Origin: Halorubrum salipaludis
GTDB taxonomy: Archaea > Halobacteriota > Halobacteria > Halobacteriales > Haloferacaceae
Direction of reading: 5' to 3'
DNA length: 64,000 nt
NCBI RefSeq assembly: GCF_002286985.1
Contig: NZ_NSKC01000003.1
Coordinates: 248,001 to 312,000 of the forward strand
Part shown: positions 1 to 8,787 of the stretch, in pieces
How positions within the stretch are numbered: the stretch's first letter is position 1
How the letters are laid out: the number at the start of each line of letters is the position of its first letter
Made by a program: the position numbers and the translations under genes
The notes under the pieces: generated by a model
Databases searched by the model: none
Seen by the model: the letters and a program-made list of their open reading frames with translations, nothing else
What the model was told of the DNA's origin: nothing

Positions 1-76
1 CGGTGAACGCGACGGCGATCATGGCGCCGATCGGTTCGAGGTCGGCCGGCGTGAAGTCGCGGTCGGAGCCGCTCAT
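1..76 (-). CDS. 5' end of a truncated unknown gene
   Basis: An ATG on the minus strand at 76-74 opens a frame that runs without a stop to the window edge. It encodes 25 residues beginning MSGSDRDFTPADLEPIGAM and turning hydrophobic (IAVAFT), which may be the start of a membrane segment. It is divergent from the arginase gene, with about 100 bp between the two starts. Too little is present to name a family. Confidence 0.45.
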   Translation of the reverse strand, partial: MSGSDRDFTPADLEPIGAMIAVAFT

Positions 77-176
77 ACCCGACGTTGGAGCGCGGGCGTG
101 AAAACCATGTGCGATCGCGTCGCGGCCGCGGCGAGGACCCCCACCATTCAAGCGTCGCCGGAGCGCTTGCTCGGAC

Positions 177-1082
177 ATGACCACCGTCAGGATCATCGGC
201 GCGCCGACCGACTACGGGGCGAACCGACGCGGCGTGGACATGGGACCGTCGGCGATCCGCTACGCGGGGCTGGCCGACCAGCTCGCGGGCGCGGGCGTCG
301 AGACGGTCGACGCGGGGGACCTCGCGGTTCCCCGGGCGGAGGAGCGCGACCCGGACGCGGAGGCGCCGCGCGACGGGAAGGCGAAGTTCCTCCGCGAGAC
401 GGCCGACGTCTGCCGCCGGCTCGCGGACAAGGTCGGCGGGACGCTCGCGGAGGGTGACGTGCCGCTCGCGCTCGGCGGCGACCACTCGATCGCCATCGGC
501 TCGCTCGTCGGGTCCGCGCGCGACGCGGAGATCGGCGCGGTGTGGTTCGACGCCCACGCCGACCTCAACACCCCCGCGACGACGCCCTCTGGGAACGTCC
601 ACGGGATGCCCCTCGCGGCCGCGCTCGGCCTCGGCGAGTTCGCCGGCTCGGACTGGGCGAACGCCCCCGGGCTCGACCCGGAAAACGTCGCGCTCGTCGG
701 GCTGCGATCCGTCGACGACGCGGAGGTCGATGTGATCCGCGACCACGGGTTCGCCGCCTACACGATGTCCGACATCGACGAGCGCGGGATCACGGACGTG
801 GCGGAGGAGGCGATGGCCGAGGCGGCGGCGGGCGTCGACGGCGTCCACGTCAGTCTCGACCTGGACTGGCTCGATCCCAAGGAGGCGCCCGGCGTCGGGA
901 CGCCGGTCAGGGGCGGCGCCACCTACCGGGAGGCCCACAGCGCGATGGAGGTCGTCGCCGAGAGCGACTCGGTCCGGTCGATGGAGCTCGTCGAGGTGAA
1001 CCCGACCCTCGACCAGCACAACGAGACCGCGGAGCTCGCGACGGAGCTGGCCGCGAGCGCGTTCGGCAAACGGGTGCTCTGA
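177..1082 (+). CDS. rocF: Arginase (ureohydrolase family)
   Basis: This 301-aa protein is a manganese-dependent ureohydrolase that should hydrolyse L-arginine to ornithine and urea in the cytoplasm. Metal-ligand motifs are visible: GGDHS (His103), DAHAD (Asp125, His127, Asp129) and SLDLDWLDP (Asp228, Asp230). The segment NTPATTPSGNVHGMP (131-145) is the substrate loop typical of arginases rather than agmatinases, and GVGTPVRGG after the last metal motif also fits arginase. Length matches the family (about 300 aa). The start ATG at 177 gives an N-terminus MTTVRIIGAPTDYG that aligns with the first strand of the fold. It stands alone, convergent with the small zinc-binding protein downstream (14 bp apart). 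An agmatinase role is less likely but not excluded. Confidence 0.9.
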   Translation: MTTVRIIGAPTDYGANRRGVDMGPSAIRYAGLADQLAGAGVETVDAGDLAVPRAEERDPDAEAPRDGKAKFLRETADVCRRLADKVGGTLAEGDVPLALGGDHSIAIGSLVGSARDAEIGAVWFDAHADLNTPATTPSGNVHGMPLAAALGLGEFAGSDWANAPGLDPENVALVGLRSVDDAEVDVIRDHGFAAYTMSDIDERGITDVAEEAMAEAAAGVDGVHVSLDLDWLDPKEAPGVGTPVRGGATYREAHSAMEVVAESDSVRSMELVEVNPTLDQHNETAELATELAASAFGKRVL

Positions 1083-1096
1083 ACCCCGGCAGTGAC

Positions 1097-1393
1097 TCAG
1101 GGACTCCGGTCCAGCTGATCGACGACCGTCTGGAGGTCCGCCTCGCGTTCGATCTCCCGTTTGATCTCCTCGCGGCGGCGGACCGCCGCGGAGTCGGCGT
1201 CGTACGCGCGCACGAACTCGGCGCGGGTGTGCTCGTCGAACGCGTGCCGGATCGCGAAGTAGCCGTCCGGAACGATCGTGCCGCACACCTTGCACTCGTG
1301 GCGCTGGTGGCCGTTCGTCTGATGGACGATGGCCGACTCCACGTCGTCGAAGGCGGCGTCGCAGCCGTCGATTCCGCACGTCCAACGGGGCAT
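1097..1393 (-). CDS. Small C2H2-like zinc-binding protein (haloarchaeal conserved)
   Basis: The 98-aa product starts at MPRWTCGIDGCDAAF and carries a Cys-X4-Cys plus His pattern (C6, C11, and His in VHQTNGHQRH), then a second CxxC pair (CKVCG) followed by HAFDEH. This looks like two zinc knuckles of the small haloarchaeal zinc-finger families (DUF7565-like, from memory). The C-terminal third is charged and probably helical. Start at 1393 was chosen because the zinc motif begins immediately and the longer upstream frame is low-complexity arginine-rich. Function unknown; nucleic-acid or protein binding is an inference. Confidence 0.75.
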   Translation of the reverse strand: MPRWTCGIDGCDAAFDDVESAIVHQTNGHQRHECKVCGTIVPDGYFAIRHAFDEHTRAEFVRAYDADSAAVRRREEIKREIEREADLQTVVDQLDRSP

Positions 1394-1578
1394 GTCATCC
1401 AGTCCCCGCCGCGGGGGATTAACGGTTTCCCCCGGCGACCGCCGCTCGGGTCCCGTCGTTCTCCCCCGATTTCCGTCGCAACCGCCTCCGGGTCCCCGCA
1501 CCCGCGTGTAGGTGACGGTACCGGACCGTCTCGCCGTCGAACGATACGCCTTTGCTCGGCGACGAAGAACGCCCACCC

Positions 1579-2370
1579 GTGACTGGATCGAGAACGCGCG
1601 TCGACGCCCACGTGAAGGTGCTCGACGACGACGTCGTGGCCCTCGCGAAGGAACGGGGGATCGACGCGCTCGTGTACGCCCCGCACTTCACCCGCCTGCC
1701 GACGATCCGACAGCGCGCGGCCCGGTACTCCGACGACGACCTGACCGTGATCCCCGCGCGAGAGGTGTTCACGGGCGACTGGGGGAACCGGCGGCACATC
1801 CTCGTTCTCGGCCTGGACGAGCCGGTCCCCGACTACATCACGTTCGAGGCGGCGATGGCCGAGGCCGACCGGCAGGATGCGGCCGTGCTCGCGCCCCACC
1901 CGAGCTTCGCGACTATCTCGCTCACCCGGCCGGAGATCGACGCCCACGGCGCGCGGATCGACGCGATCGAGATCTACAACACGAAGCTCCTCCCCCACCA
2001 GAACGCCCGGACGCGGCGGATCGCCGAGGCCACCGACCAGCCGGGGTTCGGCTCGTCGTACGCCCACCTCCCCGGCACCGTCGGCGAGGCGTGGACGGAG
2101 TTCGACGGCGACCTCGACGGCGTCGACGAGGTCGTCGAGGCCTTCCGCGAGGCGCGGCCACGCACCGTGGTCCACCGCGGCGGCGCCGGCCACCAGCTCC
2201 GCGGGCTCGTGGAGTTCGTCCACCTCGCGTACGAGAACACGTGGGAGAAACTCGACCGGCAGTTCCTCTCGGGCGACGAGCCGACCCTCCCGAGCAACGT
2301 CGCCTACGAGGGGCGGTTCAACGACGTGAGCGTCTACTCCGGGACGCTCTCCGACTACCGGCCGAACTAG
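1579..2370 (+). CDS. PHP-domain metal-dependent phosphoesterase-like protein
   Basis: A GTG start at 1579 gives a 263-aa protein. The N-terminus RVDAHVKVLDDDVVALAKERGIDALVYAPHFT has the PHP arrangement (D-x-H near the start, then a second His), followed by IPAREVFT with the glutamate ligand, APHPSF with a further His, and IEIYNT near the third metal site; the C-terminal part is the PHP-associated region. PHP proteins hydrolyse phosphoesters using a two- or three-metal centre; the natural substrate here cannot be told. HVK replaces the more usual HxH, so one metal ligand may differ. It is transcribed alone, divergent from the zinc protein. Confidence 0.8.
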   Translation: MTGSRTRVDAHVKVLDDDVVALAKERGIDALVYAPHFTRLPTIRQRAARYSDDDLTVIPAREVFTGDWGNRRHILVLGLDEPVPDYITFEAAMAEADRQDAAVLAPHPSFATISLTRPEIDAHGARIDAIEIYNTKLLPHQNARTRRIAEATDQPGFGSSYAHLPGTVGEAWTEFDGDLDGVDEVVEAFREARPRTVVHRGGAGHQLRGLVEFVHLAYENTWEKLDRQFLSGDEPTLPSNVAYEGRFNDVSVYSGTLSDYRPN

Positions 2371-2449
2371 GTCCTCCGCAGGCGGTCGACTGGGTCTCCC
2401 CAGACGACGGCTCGGTCCCCCTCAGATCCCGAAGGCCGACCAGCCCCCT

Positions 2450-2953
2450 TCAGATTCCGATCCCGGCGGCCGCCTCCGAGGCGATCGCGGAGACGTCCAG
2501 GTCCAGGGTCACGACGTAGGTGTGGATCGCCCAGAAGACCGCGAGCTCCACCGCGGTGACGATCACGGTGACCAGGTCCGCGTACTTGCTGCTCGTCGTC
2601 ACGCCGGTCGGCATCCCGTACTCGGTGTCCGACAGCGGGTGGAACAGCGCGATCCCGCGGCGGCTCCCGACCACGTCGAGAACGTAGTGAGTCAACACCC
2701 CGATCCAGACGTACTGGAGGTTCCCGAACACGATCGGGTACGCGAGGAAGATTCCGAGCACCGGGAGGCTGTGGAGCGTCTTCCGGTGGCGGCCGAAGGC
2801 GGTGTCGACGTCGGGGAACAGTGCTCCCAACACGATCGGGACGGTGATCTCGGCGACGGTCCGCGCGGTGGCCATGCCGAGGTTCGGCTCGATGACGAAG
2901 CCGAGCCCGAGCGCGAGCAGCAAGGCGTTGAGAACGTGACCCCGTTTGTTCAT
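2450..2953 (-). CDS. YdjM/LexA-regulated-type membrane-bound hydrolase-like protein
   Basis: The 167-aa membrane protein starts at MNKRGHVLNALLLALGLGF. It has the family hallmarks of the membrane-bound metal-dependent hydrolase group (YdjM, DUF457): an N-terminal His, then GALFPDVDTAFGRHRKTLHSLPVLG with the D-x-D and H-R-x-x-x-H-S motif, and THYVLDVVGSRRG. About four membrane segments are visible. The start at 2953 was preferred over longer in-frame options because the initial helix and the conserved His lie right after it. The gene is divergent from the aminotransferase. The biochemical activity of this family is poorly established. Confidence 0.8.
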   Translation of the reverse strand: MNKRGHVLNALLLALGLGFVIEPNLGMATARTVAEITVPIVLGALFPDVDTAFGRHRKTLHSLPVLGIFLAYPIVFGNLQYVWIGVLTHYVLDVVGSRRGIALFHPLSDTEYGMPTGVTTSSKYADLVTVIVTAVELAVFWAIHTYVVTLDLDVSAIASEAAAGIGI

Positions 2954-3074
2954 ACCTCCGGGTGGCCGGGGGCGTAGGTGAAACCACCGGATCGGTGCGG
3001 TCGGAGACGGTTCTGCGGACCGCACGCGGACGGCCAGCCGAAAGAGACAGGGAACCCGACGCCGAGCCACCGAT

Positions 3075-4196
3075 ATGGAGTACGAGGAGCCGAAGTTCTT
3101 CCACGTGATGCAGTACGCGGTCGGGGCCGACGGCGACGTCATCGACATGGTGAGCGGCAACCCCGACTGGGAGCCGCCGGCCGCGCTGCGGGAGGCGCTC
3201 CGCGACTACGCCGACCTCCCCCCGGACGACTTCCAGTACCCGCCGAGCGAGGGGTTACTGGAGCTCCGCGAGGCGATCGCCGAACGTCGGAACGTCGACC
3301 CCGACCGCGTCGTCGTCACGAACGGGACGGGCGAGGCGAACTACCTCGCGATGGCGCGCGCGTTCGAGCGCGGCGCGGGCGACGAGGCGCTCCTCACCGA
3401 TCCCGTCTACCCGTACTACCCCGGCAAGACGGACCTGCTCGGCGGCGAGTCGACCCTCGTCCCGACCGAGCGCGACGGCGGCCTCGACGTCGACGCGATC
3501 CGCGAGGCCGCGAGCGAGGACACCGCTCTCATCGTGCTGAACACGCCGAACAACCCAACGGGGGCAATATACGATCTCGACGCGATCCGCGAGGTCGTCG
3601 CGATTGCCGAGGCGGTCGACGCCCTCGTGATGGTCGACGAGGTGTACGATCACTTCGATCTGACCGGCGGGTTCGAGTCTGCGCTGACGCTCGACTCGGA
3701 CCGGGTGATCGTCACCAGCGGCTTCTCGAAGTCGATGGCGATCACCGGGTTCCGGGTCGGGTACGGCGTCTTCCCCGAGGCGCACGTCGGCGACGCCAAG
3801 ACGCGGCACATGCTCGTGAACGTCGCCGGGGCGCGCCCCTCGCAGTACGCCGTCCACCACGCGCTCGCGGAGACGCCCCCCGACTACTACGCCGAGGCGC
3901 GCGAGCTGCTCGCCGAGCGGGTCGACGCCTTCACCGACGCGCTCGACGCGGCGGGCGCGGAGTACACCCGTCCCGAGGGCGCGTTCTACGTGCTCGCGCG
4001 CTTCGACGGGTTCCCCGGCACGATGGCGAACGTCAAGCGTCTGATCGACGAGGCCGGCGTCGCCGGGATGCCGGGCGAGGCGTTCGGCACCGCCCGCGAC
4101 GAGTGGATCCGGTTCGCCCTCGTGACGCCGCGGACCGTCGAGGCCGCGGAGCGCCTCGCCGACTACTTCGCGGACGGCGCCCCCGAGTCGCGATGA
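3075..4196 (+). CDS. PLP-dependent aminotransferase, class I/II
   Basis: The 373-aa enzyme is a fold-type I aminotransferase acting in the cytosol on an unidentified amino acid/2-oxoacid pair. Visible motifs: NTPNNPTG (156-163), the cofactor Asp in VMVDEVYDHF (Asp188), the Schiff-base lysine in SGFSKSMAITGFRVGY (Lys219) and the phosphate-binding Arg of that same stretch (Arg227). The N-terminus has SGNPDWEPP, matching the family's G-x-P start. Its stop overlaps the ATG of the thioesterase gene by 4 nt (ATGA), so the two are translationally coupled. Aspartate or aromatic aminotransferase are both possible; substrate not resolved. Confidence 0.85.
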   Translation: MEYEEPKFFHVMQYAVGADGDVIDMVSGNPDWEPPAALREALRDYADLPPDDFQYPPSEGLLELREAIAERRNVDPDRVVVTNGTGEANYLAMARAFERGAGDEALLTDPVYPYYPGKTDLLGGESTLVPTERDGGLDVDAIREAASEDTALIVLNTPNNPTGAIYDLDAIREVVAIAEAVDALVMVDEVYDHFDLTGGFESALTLDSDRVIVTSGFSKSMAITGFRVGYGVFPEAHVGDAKTRHMLVNVAGARPSQYAVHHALAETPPDYYAEARELLAERVDAFTDALDAAGAEYTRPEGAFYVLARFDGFPGTMANVKRLIDEAGVAGMPGEAFGTARDEWIRFALVTPRTVEAAERLADYFADGAPESR

Positions 4197-4660
4197 GCGA
4201 TGACGACGGACGCGGCGGGGACGACATCCTCGACTACTTCAACCGGAGCCCGTACCGCGACTTACTCGACATCGAGGTGACCGAGGCCGCCGACGGGCGC
4301 GCCGCGGGTCGACTGCGATTTAGTGAAAAGCACTCCTCGAACCGCCGGCGGGCGATCGCGCAGGGCGGCGTCGCCTTCTCGTTGGCCGACAGCGTCGCCG
4401 GCGCGGCCGCGACCGCGCTGGTCGGGTTCCCGACGCCGACGATCGACTTCCGGATCGACTACCTCGCGCCCGCGACCGACGACCTCGTCGCGACCGCCGA
4501 GGTCGTCCGCGAGGGCGGCGAGACCGCCGTCGTCGACGTGGAAGTCGTTCAGCCGGCGGGCGACGACGCCGACGACCGGAACGTCGCCGTCGGCAGGGGC
4601 GTGTACAAGACGAGCGACCTCCCGGACGACGCGCCGTGGGACCTCGATCAGGGGGACTGA
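4193..4660 (+). CDS. PaaI-like hotdog thioesterase
   Basis: The 155-aa product has a single hotdog fold: FNRSPYRDLLDIEV at the start, AIAQGGVAFSLADSVAGAAA as the central hotdog helix and TIDFRIDYLAPATDDLVATAEV as the following strands. These proteins hydrolyse acyl-CoA or aryl-CoA thioesters. The usual HGG before the helix reads QGG here, so a residue near the active site differs from the family consensus. The gene overlaps the aminotransferase by 4 nt, suggesting a shared catabolic pathway (an amino acid converted to a 2-oxoacid, then a CoA ester), which is an inference. Confidence 0.8.
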   Translation: MSDDDGRGGDDILDYFNRSPYRDLLDIEVTEAADGRAAGRLRFSEKHSSNRRRAIAQGGVAFSLADSVAGAAATALVGFPTPTIDFRIDYLAPATDDLVATAEVVREGGETAVVDVEVVQPAGDDADDRNVAVGRGVYKTSDLPDDAPWDLDQGD

Positions 4661-4666
4661 CGAACT

Positions 4667-4912
4667 GCGGTCGGCGCGCGCCTCCGAGTGGCCGACAGGC
4701 CACGAGGAGCGCGTGCGAGGGACGCGGCGACCGTAGGGAGCCGCGAGGCTGGGGAGGCGTGAGGCTGCGGTTGCGGTCCGGGCGGGACCCAAAGGGGCAG
4801 CCGCGAGGGCGAAGGCGGCCGCAGTAAGCACCGCAGCGAGTGAGCGAAGCGAACGAGCGAGGCGCGCAGCAAGGCCTCCGAGCCGTCGTGGCTGGGGCTT
4901 TGGAGATGTTCG
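4667..4912 (+). repeat. Dispersed structured element, copy 1
   Basis: This 300-bp gap holds no gene. It carries conserved blocks in the order: an edge near 4667 (GCGGTCGGCGCGCGCC), hairpin P1 GTGGCC/GGCCAC (4688-4693/4698-4703), the block GTGCGAGGGA (4713-4722), hairpin P2 CGCGGC/GCCGCG (4723-4728/4740-4745), block A starting GAGGCTGGGGAGGCGTGAGG (4745-4777), block B with CAAAGGGGCAGCCG (4790-4803), hairpin P3 (4798-4806/4886-4894) and block C GGCTGGGGCTTTGGAGATG (4890-4908). The same blocks occur near 42.1 kb and, reversed, near 61.3 kb. No TATA-like box is obvious upstream of this copy. Confidence 0.75.
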
Positions 4913-4969
4913 TCCTCTATCCACCGAGCTTTATGTCCAAGAATCCGTTTAAACCGTCTTAAATAGCGT

Positions 4970-5614
4970 CTAGCCGAAGTTCTCGACCTTCGCGGCGTCG
5001 GCGTCACCGCCGGCGGCCTCGACGGCGGCCTCCGCGTCCGCCACCAGATCGGCGAACCCGTACACGAAGACGGTCTCGCCCTCGGAGCCCGTCAGCGCCT
5101 CGGCGACCGCCCCGTCCAGCCCCTCGTCCGCGTCGAGGAGGTGGATAGCGGCCCCGCGCTCCTTTAGCCGATCGAGCCGGTCCGCGTGCGACACGTCGTC
5201 GTCGCGGTAGACGACCGCGGCCTCGGCGCCGTCGTCGAGCGCGCGCTCCGCGATGGCGACCGCCGGGCCGACGCCGGGGCCGCCCGCGATCACGACCGCG
5301 CGCGGCTCGCCGTCGTAGTGCTGGTCGCCGAACGGCCCGGAGAGGGTCATCTCCGTGCCCGCCTCGGCGTCGGCGAGGAACGCAGAGAACTCGCCGCCCT
5401 CCTCGGGGTCGATGCCGACCGTCACCTCGAACGTGTCGCCGACCGTCGGCGACGAGAGGGTGTAGAAGCGCGCGACCGACTCGCCGTCGATCTCGGTGCC
5501 GAGCTTCACGAACTGCCCGGGCTCGGCGGCGAACCCGTCGGGCGCCTCGAACCGGAGGGCGTACGTATCGCGGCCGACCGTCTCGACCGAACTGACCGTC
5601 GCTGTCGTGTCCAT
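4970..5614 (-). CDS. FAD/NAD(P)-binding flavin oxidoreductase (ferredoxin reductase-like)
   Basis: The 214-aa protein is a compact ferredoxin-NADP reductase-type module. An N-terminal FAD-binding barrel has the RFYTLSSPT motif (R-x-Y-T/S) and a C-terminal nucleotide-binding domain has AGGPGVGPAVAIAERAL and ends in VENFG. It should move electrons between a reduced pyridine nucleotide and a protein or small acceptor; there is no fused Fe-S domain, so a separate ferredoxin partner is likely. The start MDTTATVSSVET at 5614 matches the first strand of the barrel; longer upstream frame is not protein-like. It is divergent from korA, a ferredoxin-reducing enzyme, so a functional link through ferredoxin is possible but inferred. 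Confidence 0.8.
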   Translation of the reverse strand: MDTTATVSSVETVGRDTYALRFEAPDGFAAEPGQFVKLGTEIDGESVARFYTLSSPTVGDTFEVTVGIDPEEGGEFSAFLADAEAGTEMTLSGPFGDQHYDGEPRAVVIAGGPGVGPAVAIAERALDDGAEAAVVYRDDDVSHADRLDRLKERGAAIHLLDADEGLDGAVAEALTGSEGETVFVYGFADLVADAEAAVEAAGGDADAAKVENFG

Positions 5615-5970
5615 GGCACCGTTCCGACCGGGAGACACAAACGTGTTCCCGTCGGCGTCGGTGCTGCCCGTGTCGAAACCCTCGGGGCCGAGCGGACCGT
5701 CGGACCGAACGGCGCCGCGTTCCTCGCGTTCGGGCACGGACCGCCTCCGGGGCGTGGCCACCGGCGGTTCGACGACCGTCGAAACAACCAACGACGATGC
5801 GGGTCGATCGTGAGAGATCTGCAAAACGTTCGTCCACCATACGAGATATATAGAGATATACGGCCGCTATTAATGACAATATTCGCGAAGAATATCACGT
5901 ATGTTTAGAAATGGGTCGATAGCTCCTTCCAGAAGTCTTTTGATGAGTCCGGCGAAAGCCCCCTCATAGC
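5615..5970. promoter_or_regulatory. Divergent regulatory region between flavin reductase and korA
   Basis: No gene is seen in these 356 bp. The half next to korA is strikingly AT-rich: GAGATATATAGAGATATAC (about 5843-5861) and a perfect interrupted palindrome ATATTC-gcgaa-GAATAT at 5879-5895, a plausible operator. CTTTTGATG near 5937 sits about 30 nt before the korA ATG and could be its TATA box, giving a leaderless or nearly leaderless transcript. Which regulator binds the palindrome is unknown. Confidence 0.5.
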
Positions 5971-7728
5971 ATGGCTGCGGACTTCAACTGGGCCGTCGGC
6001 GGAGAGGCCGGCGACGGCATCGACTCGACCGGGAAGATCTTTGCGCAAGCGCTCTCTCGGGCGGGTCGACACGTGTTCACGTCGAAGGACTTCGCCTCGC
6101 GGATCCGAGGCGGCTACACCGCCTATAAGGTGCGAACCTCCGTCGACAAGGTACAGAGCGTCGTGGATCGGCTGGACGTGCTCATCGCGTTGACCCCCCG
6201 GACCATCGAGGAGAACCTCGAGGAGCTCCACGAGGGGTCGGTGATCATCTACGACGGCGAGCGGACCACGATGCAGGACGTGGAGATCCCCGACGAGATG
6301 ATCGGGATCGACGTCCCGCTCAAGCGGCTCGCCGAGGAGGCCGGCGGGGCGATCATGCGGAACGTCGTCGCGCTGGGGGCGGCCTGCGAGGTCGCCGAGT
6401 TCCCCATCGAGAACCTCGACTCCGCGCTGGAGAAGCGCTTCTCGGACAAGGGCCAGAAGCTCGTCGACAACAACAAGGAGGCCGCCCGCGCGGGGCGGTC
6501 GTACGTCGCCGAGGAGTACGACCACGAGTTCGACTACGACTTGGAGACCACCGACGAGGACTACGTCCTCCTCAACGGCGACGAGGCCATCGGGATGGGC
6601 GCAATCGCGGCCGGCTGCCGCTTCTACGCCGGCTACCCGATCACGCCCGCGACCGACGTGATGACGTACCTCACCGGCCGGATCGAGCGCTACGGCGGCC
6701 ACGTCGTGCAGGCGGAAGACGAGCTGTCCGCGATCAACATGGCGCTCGGCGCCGCCCGCGGGGGGGCGCGGTCGATGACCGCCACGTCCGGGCCCGGGAT
6801 CGACCTGATGACCGAGACGTTCGGACTCATCGCGACCTCGGAGACCCCGCTGGTCATCTGTAACGTGATGCGCTCCGGTCCCTCGACCGGGATGCCGACG
6901 AAACAGGAGCAGGGCGACTTAAACCAGATGCTGTACGGCGGCCACGGCGAGGTCCCCCGGTTCGTGCTCGCGCCGACGACGATCGACGAGTGCTTCTGGA
7001 AGACGGTCGAGGCGTTCAACCTCGCCGAGAAGTACCAGCTCCCGGTCTACCTCACCGCCGACCTCTCGATGGCGGTCACCGAGCAGACGTTCTCGCCGGA
7101 CACCTTCGACATGGACGAGGTGGAGGTCGACCGCGGAAACGTCGTCGACGAGACGACGATCGACGACCACCTGAGCGAGTCGGGCGGCTTCCAGCCCCAC
7201 GAGATCACCGACGACGGGATCTCGCCGCGGGCGTTCCCCGGCACCGCCGACGGCGCGCACATGTCCACGGGCCTCGAACATGACGAGCAGGGGCGCCGGA
7301 CCGAGGACACGGAGATGCGCGTCGAGCAGGTCGACAAGCGCAACCGGAAGGTCGAGACGGCCCGCGAGCGCGAGGACTGGAGCCCGCGCGAGTTCGGCGA
7401 CGAGGACGCCGACACGCTCGTCGTCACGTGGGGGTCGAACGAGGGCGCGCTCGCCGAGGCGGTCGAGTTCCTCGCGGACGACGGCCTCGACGTGCGGGTG
7501 CTCTCGGTCCCGTACATCTTCCCGCGGCCGGATCTGTCCGAAGACGTCGAGGCGGCGGACAACGTCATCGTCGTGGAGTGCAACGAGCAGGGGCAGTTCG
7601 CGGACCTGGTCGAACACGACGTGCTCGAACGGGTCGACCGGATTAACAAGTACAACGGCGTGCGGTTCAAGGCGGACGAACTCGCAGACGACATCAAGGC
7701 GACCCTCGCGGAGGGGGTGGAGGCGTAA
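5971..7728 (+). CDS. korA: 2-oxoacid:ferredoxin oxidoreductase, fused gamma-alpha subunit (2-oxoglutarate type)
   Basis: The 585-aa subunit joins the gamma domain (about 1-190; NWAVGGEAGDGIDSTGKIF and FASRIRGGYTAYKVR) to the alpha domain (from about 205; GCRFYAGYPITPATDVM, then TSGPGIDLMTE and MRSGPSTGMPTKQEQGD). With KorB it oxidatively decarboxylates a 2-oxoacid to acyl-CoA while reducing ferredoxin, replacing the NAD-linked dehydrogenase in the haloarchaeal citric acid cycle. Length is close to what I recall for halobacterial KorA (about 587 aa), whereas the second pair in this window has the PorA length, so 2-oxoglutarate is the likely substrate. korB follows after 3 nt. Substrate assignment rests on length and paralogue comparison only. 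Confidence 0.85.
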   Translation: MAADFNWAVGGEAGDGIDSTGKIFAQALSRAGRHVFTSKDFASRIRGGYTAYKVRTSVDKVQSVVDRLDVLIALTPRTIEENLEELHEGSVIIYDGERTTMQDVEIPDEMIGIDVPLKRLAEEAGGAIMRNVVALGAACEVAEFPIENLDSALEKRFSDKGQKLVDNNKEAARAGRSYVAEEYDHEFDYDLETTDEDYVLLNGDEAIGMGAIAAGCRFYAGYPITPATDVMTYLTGRIERYGGHVVQAEDELSAINMALGAARGGARSMTATSGPGIDLMTETFGLIATSETPLVICNVMRSGPSTGMPTKQEQGDLNQMLYGGHGEVPRFVLAPTTIDECFWKTVEAFNLAEKYQLPVYLTADLSMAVTEQTFSPDTFDMDEVEVDRGNVVDETTIDDHLSESGGFQPHEITDDGISPRAFPGTADGAHMSTGLEHDEQGRRTEDTEMRVEQVDKRNRKVETAREREDWSPREFGDEDADTLVVTWGSNEGALAEAVEFLADDGLDVRVLSVPYIFPRPDLSEDVEAADNVIVVECNEQGQFADLVEHDVLERVDRINKYNGVRFKADELADDIKATLAEGVEA

Positions 7729-7731
7729 CCA

Positions 7732-8595
7732 ATGAGCTCAGACATTCGATTCACCGACTTCAAGTCCGACAAGCAGCCGACGTGGTGCCCGGGATGCGGC
7801 GACTTCGGGACCATGAACGGGATGATGAAGGCCCTCGCGGAGACGGGCAACGACCCCGATAACACCTTCGTCGTCGCCGGCATCGGCTGTTCCGGGAAGA
7901 TCGGCACGTACATGCACAGCTACGCGCTCCACGGCGTTCACGGACGCGCGCTCCCGGTCGGGACCGGCGTCAAGATGGCCCGGCCCGACATCGAAGTGAT
8001 GGTCGCCGGCGGCGACGGCGACGGTTACTCCATCGGCGCGGGCCACTTCGTCCACGCCGTCCGGCGGAACGTCGACATGACGTACGTCGTGATGGACAAC
8101 CGCATCTACGGGCTGACGAAGGGGCAGGCCTCGCCGACCTCGCGCGAGGACTTCGAGACCTCGACGAGCCCCGAGGGCCCCAAACAGCCCCCGGTCAACC
8201 CGCACGCGCTCGCGCTCGCCTCGGGCGCGACCTTCATCGCGCAGTCGTTCTCCTCGGACGCGCTCCGCCATCAGGAGATCATCCAGAAGGCGGTCGAACA
8301 CGACGGGTTCGGCTTCGTGAACGTCTACTCGCCGTGCGTGACGTTCAACGACGTGGACACGTACGACTACTTCCGCGACTCGCTGGTCGACCTGAAGGAG
8401 ACGGACCACGACCCCAGCGACAAGGCGGCCGCCAAAGACGTCATCTTCGACGACGAGACGGAACACCAGGGGATCATCTACCAAGACGAGGAGTCGGTGC
8501 CGTACCACGAGAAGCACGGCGTCGACGAGGACATGTCCGTCATCCCGGACGGCGCGCCCGAGGGCGCGACGGACCTCGTCCGCGAGTTCTACTGA
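7732..8595 (+). CDS. korB: 2-oxoacid:ferredoxin oxidoreductase beta subunit (2-oxoglutarate type)
   Basis: The 287-aa beta subunit binds thiamine diphosphate and the Fe-S cluster. WCPGCGDFGTMNG at about 17-29 supplies Cys ligands, GIGCSGKIG a further Cys, and GGDGDGYSIGAGHF followed by MDNRIYGLTKGQ is the TPP/Mg2+ motif. A Cys in VYSPCVTFND completes the conserved set. It starts 3 nt after korA stops, preceded by the purine-rich GGGGTGGAGGCG, which may serve as a ribosome-binding site. It forms the heterodimer with KorA. The paralogue at 52463-53401 shares all these motifs. Confidence 0.87.
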   Translation: MSSDIRFTDFKSDKQPTWCPGCGDFGTMNGMMKALAETGNDPDNTFVVAGIGCSGKIGTYMHSYALHGVHGRALPVGTGVKMARPDIEVMVAGGDGDGYSIGAGHFVHAVRRNVDMTYVVMDNRIYGLTKGQASPTSREDFETSTSPEGPKQPPVNPHALALASGATFIAQSFSSDALRHQEIIQKAVEHDGFGFVNVYSPCVTFNDVDTYDYFRDSLVDLKETDHDPSDKAAAKDVIFDDETEHQGIIYQDEESVPYHEKHGVDEDMSVIPDGAPEGATDLVREFY

Positions 8596-8787
8596 GCCGT
8601 CGGCGGGCACGCGGACGATTCCGCTCCCGCGCTCCGACTGCGGCCGCTGCTCTCGACGGCCGGAAGCGCGATCGGCGGCGCAATTCCGTCCTCACCGAAT
8701 CGCCAAAATCCGGCGGTCAAGCCGGCTCACAGCTGTTTGCGACCGGTTTCAGCAAACCTAATTACGTGGGTCCGTTTTCACGGGTAT

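Noticed and set aside
907-2223. Long open frame on the minus strand across arginase and PHP genes
   Set aside because: High GC makes stop codons rare on the antisense strand. The translation is Arg/Pro/Gly-rich and non-acidic, unlike haloarchaeal proteins, and overlaps recognised genes.
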